DNA of 64,000 nt. It comes from DASXBJ01 sp036491755. Lineage in GTDB: Bacteria; Chloroflexota; Dormibacteria; Dormibacterales; Dormibacteraceae. The stretch spans positions 1 through 64,000 of the forward strand of contig DASXBJ010000066.1 in NCBI GenBank assembly GCA_036491755.1, read 5' to 3'. The notes under the pieces are model-generated. The model made no database searches. It was given only the letters and a program-made list of their open reading frames with translations, and was not told where the DNA came from. Both the position numbers and the translations under genes were made by a program. Below are positions 34,511 to 42,739 of the stretch, one piece after another; within the stretch, counting starts at the first letter, position 1, and every line of letters begins with the position of its first letter.

Positions 34511-34584
34511 TCGTGCCTCCTTGCGGAAATGTTCTTTACAACGCCGGCAACTCGCGACGTATCGAATGCGCTACCCCTGAAGGC

Positions 34585-34614
34585 GAAGAGGGCGCCCAAG
34601 AAGGCGCCCTCTTC
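34585..34614 (-). terminator. 12-bp hairpin between small minus-strand genes
   Basis: GAAGAGGGCGCC and GGCGCCCTCTTC form a perfect 12-bp stem with a 6-nt loop, 16 bp after the stop of the gene at 34631. No T-run follows on the minus strand, so termination is probable but not certain. Confidence 0.6.
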
Positions 34615-34630
34615 ATCCCGAGGAGGGGGT

Positions 34631-34981
34631 CTACGGCGAGCTCGACGGCGAAGCCATGGGTGAGGCGCTCGTGCCTCCACCGGCTCCGACGCCGGAATTG
34701 CTGGTCGGGGCCGGGGACGAAACCGTCGTGCTCTGCACCGGCGCATTGCCGGACCGTGTGCCGAACCAGTTCCACGACGTGAAACCGAAGAAGAGGACGA
34801 TCAAGACGAGAAGGGCCAGGATGGCGGCCGCGATGCCGGCTCCCGCACCGCCCGTCGTCCCGTCCGTCTCGACGACCTCAGAGCCCGCGGGGCTCCAGTA
34901 GCGCCGAACGCTGTACCCGCCCGCTCCGAGGAGCACGGCGAGCACGAGTACGACAAGTAGGATGAACAGCAAGGTACCCAA
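34631..34981 (-). CDS. membrane protein with Ser/Thr/Pro-rich tail
   Basis: About 116 residues starting at a TTG that follows AAAGGAGGT by eight bases. Two membrane helices (TLLFILLVVLVLAVLLGAGG and AAAILALLVLIVLFFGFTSW) flank a short polar loop; the C-terminal ~45 residues are low-complexity Ser/Thr/Pro/Gly (TSNSGVGAGGGTSASP). The longer ATG-initiated version would place the ribosome site inside the frame. Function unknown. Confidence 0.6.
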   Translation of the reverse strand: MGTLLFILLVVLVLAVLLGAGGYSVRRYWSPAGSEVVETDGTTGGAGAGIAAAILALLVLIVLFFGFTSWNWFGTRSGNAPVQSTTVSSPAPTSNSGVGAGGGTSASPMASPSSSP

Positions 34982-35082
34982 GAAACAAGACCTCCTTTCA
35001 GAATGAACCGCCACCCGCTGGGGTGCTCATATCGGTAACGCCCACGGCCGGCGGGTGTACTGATGCTGAGTCGCCCGGCGAC

Positions 35083-36147
35083 CTAACCCGCGAGCTTGCC
35101 GCGGCCCCTTCGCCGGACCACTCCGCCTGCCACCGCGACCGCCAGGACAAGACCCAGGGCCGCCCGCTGAAAGGCTGAGCGCGGGGTTGCTCGCGCCCGG
35201 GCGGGCGCCCCGTCGGAAGACTTTTCCCGGGTACGGCGTGGCTCCCCCTTCTTATCCTTGATCGCATCCACGGGCCGTTTGCTCTCGTGAGACTCGGCCA
35301 GCGGGCTGGCGATCAGGCCCTTCTTGAACGGCTCACCCATGCGGAAACGGTTGTAGACGGCGCCTAGGAGCAGCAGCTCGCTCAGGAGGTAGAGCCAGGT
35401 CGCCAGGATGAAGAACAGGCCGAATTGCGCGCCGTAGGTGTTGAACCCGCCGGCGAGGCGCGCGTAGATCGGCCACGCGAGCGACAGCACCTCGATCAGG
35501 ATCCCGGCGAGCAACGCCCCGGGCATCACCTGGCGCAGGGCGAACGTGCGGTTGGGCACGAAGCGGTACAGGATCAGCAGCAGCCCGACCATCACGATCG
35601 CGCCCACGAAAAAGCTCAGCGCCCACGCCAGCGCGGGAACCGAACCCGCGGCGTTGGCGGCCAGCGCGGCCAGCGCGTTGACCCCCAGCGTGACCACGAT
35701 CGCGACCACCAGCAGCAGCATCATCGAGAAGCCCATGAGCTTCTGGCGCAGCATGTCCCGCTGCTTGGTGCCGAAGATCTCGGTCAGCGCGAACTCCATC
35801 GAGCCGAAGATGCCGCTTGCGCTCCAGACCAGGCCGACGATCGACACCAGCCCCATCCAGCCGGCGGATTGCCTGACCCCGTGCAGCGCCTTCTGGAGCT
35901 CGGGCTGGGCGCTGGACGGAAAAATCTGCACCATCAGGGTCTGGAAATGCGCCTCGGTCGCAGGGTCGCGAATCGCCAGGCCGATGATCGACAGGGCGCC
36001 CAGGATCATCGGGAACATGGCGAGGAAGCCGGAAAAAGCGAGTGCGGCGGCGAAGTTGCCGGCCTGGCTGTCGCCGAACGCGGTCAGGACGCGGAACGGA
36101 AGCGTCTGCTCGACACGATGGATCGCGGGCTGGATCCGCTCGCGCAT
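35083..36147 (-). CDS. YihY/BrkB family membrane protein
   Basis: A 354-residue protein with six membrane helices of the YihY/virulence factor BrkB (formerly RNase BN) family. Recognisable parts are ALAFSGFLAMFPMILG, WSASGIFGSMEFALTEIFGT, ILYRFVPNRTF and FFILATWLYLLSELLLLGAVYN. The C-terminal ~75 residues are basic and disordered, ending in one more hydrophobic stretch. It forms a run with DUF3618 and Holin-X genes, a common actinobacterial envelope-stress grouping. Confidence 0.92.
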   Translation of the reverse strand: MRERIQPAIHRVEQTLPFRVLTAFGDSQAGNFAAALAFSGFLAMFPMILGALSIIGLAIRDPATEAHFQTLMVQIFPSSAQPELQKALHGVRQSAGWMGLVSIVGLVWSASGIFGSMEFALTEIFGTKQRDMLRQKLMGFSMMLLLVVAIVVTLGVNALAALAANAAGSVPALAWALSFFVGAIVMVGLLLILYRFVPNRTFALRQVMPGALLAGILIEVLSLAWPIYARLAGGFNTYGAQFGLFFILATWLYLLSELLLLGAVYNRFRMGEPFKKGLIASPLAESHESKRPVDAIKDKKGEPRRTREKSSDGAPARARATPRSAFQRAALGLVLAVAVAGGVVRRRGRGKLAG

Positions 36148-36158
36148 TTGCCGAGCGA

Positions 36159-36605
36159 TCAGTCGGACGCCGTGGCCGGCTCGCCCTCGGCTGCCGCCGG
36201 TCGCGTGATCCTGTGGAGGAGCGCGGTCGACGCCGTGCCCACGACGGCAGGTGCGACCCGGCGCATGATGTTTTCGAGAATACCGGGCTCGTCCTCGGGC
36301 CTTTCGTTGACGGTCAGCGTCACCGAGGGTAGGCTTTTCAAGCGCGACGTCAACTCCTCGGCGAGCTCGCGGAGTGAGTCGATCGACATGCCTCGCAGGC
36401 GGTCTTTCAGTGTCGGCTTCCTGAGCCGGCGGTAAACCAGGAGTCCCACGCCGCCAACGGCAGCCGCACCCAGCGCGATGGCCACGAGCTTGCCGTACCG
36501 GACGCCGTTGGAGGTCGCGCGCTTCTCCAGCACCTCCAGGTTTTCATCCATGCGGTCGCGCGTGTCCTTTATCTGACGGTCGATTTCATCCGCCGAAGCG
36601 CCCAT
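36159..36605 (-). CDS. DUF3618 domain protein
   Basis: A 148-residue protein. The N-terminal signature ADEIDRQIKDTRDRMDENLEVLE is the DUF3618 motif, followed by one membrane helix (LVAIALGAAAVGGVGLLVY) and a polar C-terminus ending with AVVGTASTALLHRI. The ATG at 36605 is chosen for the AAGGAG-rich site upstream. It overlaps the Holin-X gene end by 37 bp and precedes BrkB by 11 bp. The function is unknown. Confidence 0.88.
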   Translation of the reverse strand: MGASADEIDRQIKDTRDRMDENLEVLEKRATSNGVRYGKLVAIALGAAAVGGVGLLVYRRLRKPTLKDRLRGMSIDSLRELAEELTSRLKSLPSVTLTVNERPEDEPGILENIMRRVAPAVVGTASTALLHRITRPAAAEGEPATASD

Positions 36606-36985
36606 TCCTTGTTCTCCTTCAAGCTGGCAACCGTTCTTGCCGGCAGCCGTATGCGAATCCGCGATTTTCCGATCACCGCGAGCCCCAGGCCGAGCAGGGC
36701 GTACAGCACAACCCATGCTGCGGCCGCCTGCCAGTGCCAGGGCACCAGGACGACAACGAGTGAAGGCACGGCCACCAACAGGGCCAGGACCAGAAGCAAC
36801 CCTCCGAAGCCGATCATCCCGGCGGCAATCGCGTTGGCTTTGACCAGGTCCTTCGCCTCTTGCTTGGCGAGCGCCATCTCCAACGACACGAGGCGCTGTG
36901 CGTCCTGCACGACCTGCGTGGCCAGGTCGCCGGTGCGCGCCTGCGCGCCATCGATTCGATTTCCGTTCTCAGTCGATTGCACCAA
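36569..36985 (-). CDS. Holin-X/DUF1469-like phage holin superfamily III protein
   Basis: A 138-residue protein: an amphipathic N-terminus (GDLATQVVQDAQRLVSLEMALAKQE reads as one helix), two membrane helices (ANAIAAGMIGFGGLLLVLAL and AAAAWVVLYALLGLGLAVIG) and a basic tail. This is the actinobacterial Holin-X (Phage_holin_3_6) pattern; despite the name it is a chromosomal envelope protein, usually beside DUF3618. It overlaps the DUF3618 start. Confidence 0.88.
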   Translation of the reverse strand: MVQSTENGNRIDGAQARTGDLATQVVQDAQRLVSLEMALAKQEAKDLVKANAIAAGMIGFGGLLLVLALLVAVPSLVVVLVPWHWQAAAAWVVLYALLGLGLAVIGKSRIRIRLPARTVASLKENKEWALRRMKSTVR

Positions 36986-37033
36986 ACCGCCTCGCTAGTG
37001 CAACGCGTCGCTTGTAAGGGCTACGCGCGAGCC

Positions 37034-38332
37034 TCAGCTCGGCAGCCCCTGCGTCGCGACCTGGTAGACGAGCGCTCCGTCCGCCAGGACCATGACCGCC
37101 GCCGCAGCCCAACCGATGGCGTTGGTCCACACGCCGTTGATGAAGTCCCCCATCAGCTTGCGGCTGGAGGTGATGAGAAGCATCAGCACGATCAGAACCG
37201 GTGCGATCAGGCCGTCGAGGACCTGCGAGTAAAACAGCGCCTTGATCGGATCGACCGAGGTGATGGCCAGCTCCATGGCGACCAGGAAGGCGACCCCGAT
37301 CACAACGTAAAACTGCGGCGCGTTGCGCGGATGGCGCCCGAGGCCGCGGCGCCAGCCGGCCAGCCCTGCAACACCGAACGCGGCGGAGGCGCCCAGCACC
37401 GGGATGGCCAGCAGGCCGGCCCCGATGATGCCGACTGCAAAGAGCGCCGTTGCGTAATGCCCCGCGAAGGGCTCGAGCGCATGCGCTGCATCTGCGGCGG
37501 TGCGAATTTGCGCGTGGCGCGAGAACAGCACCGCGCCCGTGGCGACGATGATGAAGAAGGCCGTTATGTTCGACCACACCATCCCGGCCGCAACGTCCAC
37601 GTTGCTGCGGCGGAGGCGCTGCACACCTCGCTTCTCCTCGACCTCACCGCTCGCCTGCCAGAAGAAAAGGTATGGCGTGATCGTGGTCCCGAGCATGCCG
37701 ACCGAGACCAGAAGCAAGCTCGGCGAAAGAGTCAGGTGCGGCACCAGGGTGCTGTGAATGACCTCAACCCAGTTCGGGCGGGCCAGAAAGGCGGCCACGA
37801 TATACGTCCCGAAAACGGCGGCCAGCCACAGGAGATATTTGCTGACCGTCTTGTAGTCGAGAAATATTGTGAAACAGGCCATCAGGGCGGCCAGAGGGAC
37901 GATCCAGTAGATGAACTTGACGCCGGTCAGGAGCTCGATGGCGGCACCCATCGCCATCAGGTCGGCGCCCATCGTGATCACGTTCGCGATCACCATCAGG
38001 AGGACCGCCGGGGTGGCGACGCGCGCGCCGAAGGTCGTCCGCAGCACGGTGGCCAGGTCTGCTTTCGTGACGTTGGCCACCTTGGCCGACATCTGCTGAA
38101 CCACGATGAGCATCGGGGTGGACAGCAAGAGCAGCCAGTTTTGAGTAAACCCCGCTGTCGCACCAACGATCGAGTAGGTCGCGATCCCCGCCGGGTCGTT
38201 GTCGGCGCCGCCCGTGATGACTCCCGGGCCGATCGACCGCAGAACATCGCCCAACGTCAGGCGCGCCCTGCTCGCCTCGCGCGCTGACTGGCTGCTTGCC
38301 GGCCGGGCGACTTCCCTGTGAACTTCAGACAT
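37034..38332 (-). CDS. Nramp-related metal transporter with atypical metal site
   Basis: A 432-residue protein with ~11 helices of the Nramp fold. The first-helix motif reads GGADNDPAGIATY where canonical Mn/Fe transporters have DPGN, and the sixth-helix region is LGTTITPYLFFWQ where MPH would be. The metal-binding methionine is thus absent, as in the Nramp-related Mg2+ transporters and some trivalent-ion transporters. I therefore do not call it mntH. Its start overlaps the upstream BON-like gene by 8 bp. Confidence 0.88.
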   Translation of the reverse strand: MSEVHREVARPASSQSAREASRARLTLGDVLRSIGPGVITGGADNDPAGIATYSIVGATAGFTQNWLLLLSTPMLIVVQQMSAKVANVTKADLATVLRTTFGARVATPAVLLMVIANVITMGADLMAMGAAIELLTGVKFIYWIVPLAALMACFTIFLDYKTVSKYLLWLAAVFGTYIVAAFLARPNWVEVIHSTLVPHLTLSPSLLLVSVGMLGTTITPYLFFWQASGEVEEKRGVQRLRRSNVDVAAGMVWSNITAFFIIVATGAVLFSRHAQIRTAADAAHALEPFAGHYATALFAVGIIGAGLLAIPVLGASAAFGVAGLAGWRRGLGRHPRNAPQFYVVIGVAFLVAMELAITSVDPIKALFYSQVLDGLIAPVLIVLMLLITSSRKLMGDFINGVWTNAIGWAAAAVMVLADGALVYQVATQGLPS

Positions 38333-38933
38333 CGGGGACCCCGGGCGGCGCGGCGACGGTCCACTGGCTCCGCGTGTCCTCCTCCAGAAGGCCCCTCACC
38401 CGAAATACCTCGGTTTCGTCGACCTGCAGGATCAGGACGCTGCGGCCATTCGCGAGGTGCCGGTTGACGTCCTCCTCAAAATCGCTGGGGACGGACCGCG
38501 GGGAGACCTTGTCGCCGGGCGACAGGATCTGGTGGCGCTTGGGCTCGATCCGGCTTCGCTCCAGGACGAACTTCAGCGCCAGACTGGCCGTCTCCCGGTT
38601 GGGGAACGCGGCGATCACAGTCTGGTCGAGCAGGCCGTGCCGTTCAATCCGGCGTGCGACTTTCAGAGCACTCGCATCGACTTTGCTGAAACCGTGGCCG
38701 ATCCTTTTCCGCGCCTGGCGGACAAGCTCGTCGCGATCGCGCTTGGTCTCGACCTCGCCCGAGAGCGTCAGCTCGTCGCCGTCGAGCCGGACGGCCAGCT
38801 GCTCGCCGTGGATCGGATGATGCTCGTCGGCCGCGCCGGCGACCACGGTCTCCCACCACGCGGCGACCAGCGCGTCAAGGCTGTCCGGCGCAGGCGCCGG
38901 ATCTTTCTGGGCGCGCGCGGCCACCTCCCTCAT
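38325..38933 (-). CDS. hypothetical protein with BON-like domain
   Basis: A 202-residue soluble protein. Residues ~45-95 (GEQLAVRLDGDELTLSGEVE, then DELVRQARKRIG) look like a BON domain; the second half (TVIAAFPNRETASLALKFVLE, and VLILQVDETEVFRVRGLLEE) has the two-strand/two-helix layout of general-stress DUF-type domains. It overlaps the Nramp-related gene and is likely co-transcribed with it. The function is unknown. Confidence 0.7.
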   Translation of the reverse strand: MREVAARAQKDPAPAPDSLDALVAAWWETVVAGAADEHHPIHGEQLAVRLDGDELTLSGEVETKRDRDELVRQARKRIGHGFSKVDASALKVARRIERHGLLDQTVIAAFPNRETASLALKFVLERSRIEPKRHQILSPGDKVSPRSVPSDFEEDVNRHLANGRSVLILQVDETEVFRVRGLLEEDTRSQWTVAAPPGVPDV

Positions 38934-38990
38934 CCTTCAAGCAGAACGCCGGGTTGCGGGCCTTTACCGGAGCCAGGCGTTCACTGGTAG

Positions 38991-39539
38991 ATGGCCACCG
39001 AATCGCTGGCGGCGCAGCCCTCGCTGCCCGAGTCGATCGACCGGCGCCTCTATCACATGATCCACGGTCTTCCCCACTCGCCATTGGGAGACCGTTACGT
39101 GAGCATGCTGTCCGACCTCGGGGAAGGGCTCGGCTGGGTAGGCGCCGGGCTAGCCGTCGCGTGGATGGGAGGGCGCCGAGGAAGGCGGGCGGGCCTCGCC
39201 ACCGCCGCGGCCTCCGTGGGGACGACGTACCTGGTCCAGAAGCTGATCAAGCCGGTCTTCCGGCGCAAGCGCCCCTTCGTGGACCGTGACGTGCTGGTGG
39301 TCGGCATCCGGACTGCCGACGCATCGTTTCCCTCCGGTCACACCGCCTCATCCTTCGCAGCGGCGACGGCCCTGTCGACCTTCTACCCCAAAGCATCGCC
39401 GCTGGTCTTTGGCCTCGCGGCGGCGGTCGGTGTCTCGCGGGTCCATCTCGGCCACCACTTTCCCAGCGACGTGGCGGTCGGTTCATTGATTGGCATCGCC
39501 ACGGGCACCCTCGTCGCGTGGCTGATCAGGCTGCCGTAG
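38991..39539 (+). CDS. PAP2-family membrane phosphatase
   Basis: A 182-residue integral membrane phosphatase. The three PAP2 motifs are present: KLIKPVFRRKRP, FPSGHTAS and SRVHLGHHFPSDVAVG. It likely dephosphorylates a lipid phosphate such as undecaprenyl pyrophosphate or phosphatidic acid at the outer membrane face of the cytoplasmic membrane. It diverges from the BON-like gene across 57 bp. Confidence 0.93.
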   Translation: MATESLAAQPSLPESIDRRLYHMIHGLPHSPLGDRYVSMLSDLGEGLGWVGAGLAVAWMGGRRGRRAGLATAAASVGTTYLVQKLIKPVFRRKRPFVDRDVLVVGIRTADASFPSGHTASSFAAATALSTFYPKASPLVFGLAAAVGVSRVHLGHHFPSDVAVGSLIGIATGTLVAWLIRLP

Positions 39540-39713
39540 AGCTCGCGCCCCATCCACGACTCCGGACCTTGGTGGAGGGCTCGGCCATTGCTGGCCAAGC
39601 ACCCCCAGCTTGGGAACGCCATAGACCCCTACTCCTACCCGCCCTGCCCCAGTTCGGCGGGGAACGCGTACTCTGGGTTCTCCGGGGGTTCCTTCTCGAA
39701 GGGGTTGGGAGAG

Positions 39714-40133
39714 ATGGGACTGGTGGATACCAGATACTGGCGGGCAGGAGGGTTTCGAATCGAAGATTTGCTCGCGGCCGCCACGGCGGACGGGCCGGTG
39801 TATGTCGACAAGCAGCTCGTCGTCATGCGAACGGGGAAGCCGTTGGGCCTCCGCTTCTCCGGCGAGATCGACATCACCAACTCGCATGCCGTGGGGCGTT
39901 CGCTCGCGATCGCCTTTCCCGAGGATGGTCACCCCCACCTCGACCTGACGGGCCTCATCTTCTGTGACATCAGCGGCATCCGCGCGTTGGTCGACGCGGC
40001 GGAGAGCCTCGGTCCCAACCGGCGCCTCATGATTCACGGGCTGCCGCAGCAGATCGAAAACGTCATCCGCGTGACTGGCTGGTCAGAGCGTCCGAGCCTG
40101 ATCCTGTGCGATTGTGAGATGAACCAACCATGA
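39714..40133 (+). CDS. STAS-domain anti-sigma factor antagonist
   Basis: A 139-residue protein with a C-terminal STAS domain: FSGEIDITNSHAVGRSLA, LDLTGLIFCDISGIRALV (phospho-acceptor Ser in DISG) and MIHGLPQQIENVIRVTGW. It would bind and neutralise an anti-sigma kinase in its unphosphorylated form. ATG 39714 is chosen; the frame upstream has non-coding composition. It ends in ATGA overlap with the MEDS/HATPase gene. The 174 bp before it (39540-39713) hold no other gene. Confidence 0.85.
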   Translation: MGLVDTRYWRAGGFRIEDLLAAATADGPVYVDKQLVVMRTGKPLGLRFSGEIDITNSHAVGRSLAIAFPEDGHPHLDLTGLIFCDISGIRALVDAAESLGPNRRLMIHGLPQQIENVIRVTGWSERPSLILCDCEMNQP

Positions 40134-41119
40134 GTCTGCCCGTCCCCAGCGACCAGTTCCGCCACGAGGCGCTGCTGTACTCGGGCTGGGCCGATTTCAT
40201 CTCCGGAACCGTCCCGTTCATCCGCGGCGGCCTCAAGGCCGGCGAGCCGGTCCTCGTCGTCGAATCGCGCGCCAAGATCGACATGATTCGCGTGGCCCTG
40301 GACCGGGACGCCGACCGGGTGCTGTTCGCCGACATGGCCGACGTGGGCGCGAATCCAGCCCGAATCATCCCGGCCTGGCACGACTTCGTGGCCAGGGAGG
40401 GGGCTGCGGGCAAGCGGCTCCGCGGGATCGGGGAGCCGATCTGGAGCGGTCGAACGACCGACGAGCTGGTCGAGTGCCAGCGTCACGAGTCCTTGCTCAA
40501 CGTGGCATTCGGCCACGGCCCGGCATGGTGGCTGCTGTGCCCCTATGACACCGAGAACCTCGATCCGGCGGTCATCGACGAGGCCCGCCGCAGCCATGAG
40601 TTCGTGAGCGAGGCCGGCAAGGCCTGGCTGAGTCCCGATTTCCGCGGCATCGACGCGTCCGGCGCTCCTTTCGACAGGCCTCTGCCGGAGCCCGGCAGCC
40701 GGGTGGAGGAGATGAATTTCGCGATGGATGATCTGGGTGCGGTCCGCCGCCTCGTGGGACAGGCCGCCACCGCAGCCGGTCTCGGCGGCCGCCGTTCCAG
40801 AGATCTCGTCACGGCGGTCAACGAGGTCGCGACCAACAGCCTCCGGCACGGGGGCGGGACAGGCACCATCCGGGTGTGGCACGACCTCGCGAAGGTCACC
40901 TGTGAGGTCCGCGACGCCGGGCGGTACGACCGGCCGCTGGGGGACCGGCTACGACCCGTCGCCGACGCGTCGGCTCCCAGCGGGCTGTGGGTGGCCAACC
41001 AGCTGTGCGACCTGGTGCAGATCCGGACCTTCCCGGACGGGACGGTGGTCCGAGTTCACATGGACCGGCACCCAAAGCCAGACCTCAAGGTGCTGTCTCA
41101 ACCGACGACCTCGGACTGA
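40130..41119 (+). CDS. MEDS-domain/HATPase anti-sigma regulatory kinase
   Basis: A 329-residue fusion. The N-terminal ~170 residues are a MEDS (DcmR-type sensory) domain: HEALLYSGWADFISGTVPFI, GEPVLVVESRAKIDMIR and GEPIWSGRTTDELVECQRHE. The C-terminal ~120 are a GHKL ATPase of RsbW type with N-box NEVATNSLRHGGG and a degenerate G-box PSGLWVANQLCD. Coupled to the STAS protein, it forms a partner-switching module controlling a sigma factor that is not encoded here. The MEDS domain would give it direct ligand sensing. Confidence 0.88.
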   Translation: MSLPVPSDQFRHEALLYSGWADFISGTVPFIRGGLKAGEPVLVVESRAKIDMIRVALDRDADRVLFADMADVGANPARIIPAWHDFVAREGAAGKRLRGIGEPIWSGRTTDELVECQRHESLLNVAFGHGPAWWLLCPYDTENLDPAVIDEARRSHEFVSEAGKAWLSPDFRGIDASGAPFDRPLPEPGSRVEEMNFAMDDLGAVRRLVGQAATAAGLGGRRSRDLVTAVNEVATNSLRHGGGTGTIRVWHDLAKVTCEVRDAGRYDRPLGDRLRPVADASAPSGLWVANQLCDLVQIRTFPDGTVVRVHMDRHPKPDLKVLSQPTTSD

Positions 41120-41156
41120 AACCCGCGGCCGAGCGAGGCCGTATCCTGTCTCGACC

Positions 41157-41633
41157 ATGGCCATTCGCTCCGAGCTGGCAGGCTTCAGCACCGCCCAGGC
41201 GCGCCGGGCGCTGGAAGGCCTGCCCCGGTGCGACTACGAGGTTGTGATCAAGCCGCTGCGCTACCGGTTCGCCCCCCACCTCGCGGCGCTTTGCGAGTTC
41301 GAAGAGCGCCGGATCGTGCTCCAGGTCCCAATTCCATTCAAGGCGTTCAAAGAGCCGGTCGTGTTTGCTGCCCGCCGCAAGCGCGGGGGCGGTATGAGGT
41401 TCGCCTGGGCTTCGGAAACGGTCGTGTTTCGCAGCCGGCGTGACGTGCTGAGATTCCTCTACTGCCACGAATGGCTGCACTGGTACCTGCACGAGTCGCT
41501 GCACCGGGGGTCATCGGCCGAAACCGCATGCGACCGGTTCGCGCTGCGAAATTTTCGCCGCCGGTATGTCACGACAGACGACGCGGACGCCGCTCTGAAG
41601 AGGCGGCCGGCACGGGCACACGCGTCGGGTTGA
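41157..41633 (+). CDS. predicted HExxH metallopeptidase-like protein
   Basis: A 158-residue basic protein. CHEWLHWYLHESLH holds an HExxH zinc motif followed by another His/Glu pair, with AETACDRFALRNF downstream resembling the third-ligand helix of SprT/WLM-like proteins. The N-terminus (RSELAGFSTAQARRALEGL) is unfamiliar. ATG 41157 is chosen since the longer frame is a shadow of the kinase gene. Its last 65 bp overlap the convergent DUF72 gene, unusually long for this genome. Confidence 0.6.
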   Translation: MAIRSELAGFSTAQARRALEGLPRCDYEVVIKPLRYRFAPHLAALCEFEERRIVLQVPIPFKAFKEPVVFAARRKRGGGMRFAWASETVVFRSRRDVLRFLYCHEWLHWYLHESLHRGSSAETACDRFALRNFRRRYVTTDDADAALKRRPARAHASG

Positions 41634-42357
41634 GGCCGGCGCTCTCGGCGAGCCTGGCGAAGGTCACCGCATCCTTCAGCGCATGACCGCCGGTGTCGTT
41701 GTTGAAATAGACGTACACGTCAGCACCCGGTCCCCAGGTCTCGGCGATGCGAAGCACCCACCTCCTTAGAGCATCGCGCCCGTAACCGGGAGCCCCGCCA
41801 CCGCGACCTTCGTGAAAGCGCACCATGGCCCAGTCCGCGGTGCGCCATCGGGGCTGCGTCCGGCGAGGACTGTCGGCGAGGCATAGAGCTACCCGCCTCT
41901 TCTCGAGCAGGCTTTGGACCTCGGGCGTGAACCAGGACTCGTGGCGGAACTCCACGGCGACGCGGACCGCCGGGCCGAAGCTTGATAGCGCCTTTTCCAG
42001 GAGGCCCTCGTCGATCTCGAGCGACGGTGGAAGCTGGAGCAGGACCGGCCCGCATTTTTCACCCAGCGCTCTCGCCCGTTCCATGAAGCGATGCACCGGC
42101 TCGGCCGGATCGCGCAGGCGTTTGATATGGGTCAGGTAGCGGCTCAATTTCAACGCGAAGATGAAATCGTTTGGGGTGGCCTCCTTCCACTGCTCGAAAA
42201 CAGAGGTTGCGGGCAGGTTGTAGAAAGTGTTGTTGACCTCGACCGTTCGGAACCGCTCCGCAAAGTAGGACAGCCATGCGCGTTGGGGGAGCCGTTGGGG
42301 ATAGAAGATGCGCTTCCAGTGCGTGTACTGCCATCCCGAAGTGCCGACGTAAACCAT
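41569..42357 (-). CDS. DUF72 (YecE-like) protein
   Basis: A 262-residue TIM-barrel-like DUF72 protein. YVGTSGWQYTHWKRIFYP, FRTVEVNNTFYNLP, FIFALKLSRYLTHIKRL, LQLPPSLEID, VAVEFRHESW and VYFNNDTGGHALKDA are the conserved blocks. The family's biochemical role is unknown. The 3' end overlaps the HExxH gene by 65 bp on the opposite strand; both readings have good family or codon support. Confidence 0.93.
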   Translation of the reverse strand: MVYVGTSGWQYTHWKRIFYPQRLPQRAWLSYFAERFRTVEVNNTFYNLPATSVFEQWKEATPNDFIFALKLSRYLTHIKRLRDPAEPVHRFMERARALGEKCGPVLLQLPPSLEIDEGLLEKALSSFGPAVRVAVEFRHESWFTPEVQSLLEKRRVALCLADSPRRTQPRWRTADWAMVRFHEGRGGGAPGYGRDALRRWVLRIAETWGPGADVYVYFNNDTGGHALKDAVTFARLAESAGLNPTRVPVPAASSERRPRRLS

Positions 42358-42364
42358 GGTCCTT

Positions 42365-42739
42365 CTATGTCAACGCCGGATCCCTTGCCGCGGACTTCCG
42401 AAGCACCACAAGCAATGCGATCGGCAGGCCGACATTGACCATCCAGGCCACCAGGCCGTGATTCGCGCCGACGGGGAGGGCCAGCAGGAGTAGCGAGCCG
42501 GCCAGGCAGAATGCCTCCAGGATCATCGCCGTCCGCCGCGCCCATCGCCGCCCCCACAGGACTCCGATTCCGATCAGGCACGTGCCCACGGCCAAGAGCA
42601 GGGTGGCCACGCCGAGTGCGGCCATGGCAGTCTCGCCGGCGATCGCAAACGGGATGGCGGACATGCCCGCGCCCATCCAGAGGAGCGACTGCAGGAGGAG
42701 CAGGACGAATGCGGCCTCGGGCCGCGAGGACTCACGCAT
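42365..42739 (-). CDS. four-helix membrane protein
   Basis: A 124-residue protein with four hydrophobic helices (FVLLLLQSLLWMGAGMSA, MAALGVATLLLAVGTCLIG, AMILEAFCLAGSLLLLALP and AWMVNVGLPIALLVVL). Unrecognised family. ATG 42739 overlaps the end of the upstream gene by 8 bp, so it is the second gene of that operon. Confidence 0.65.
   Translation of the reverse strand: MRESSRPEAAFVLLLLQSLLWMGAGMSAIPFAIAGETAMAALGVATLLLAVGTCLIGIGVLWGRRWARRTAMILEAFCLAGSLLLLALPVGANHGLVAWMVNVGLPIALLVVLRKSAARDPALT

Noticed and set aside
36569..36985. Prophage because of the holin-like gene
   Set aside because: Holin-X proteins beside DUF3618 are chromosomal envelope genes; no integrase, capsid or attachment site is near.
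37034..38332. Calling this transporter mntH
   Set aside because: The DPGN and MPH motifs of Mn/Fe transporters are missing.
39588..39713. Longer N-terminus for the STAS protein
   Set aside because: The upstream in-frame stretch has Pro/Ser/Gly/Tyr-rich non-family composition, and ATG 39714 is a better start.
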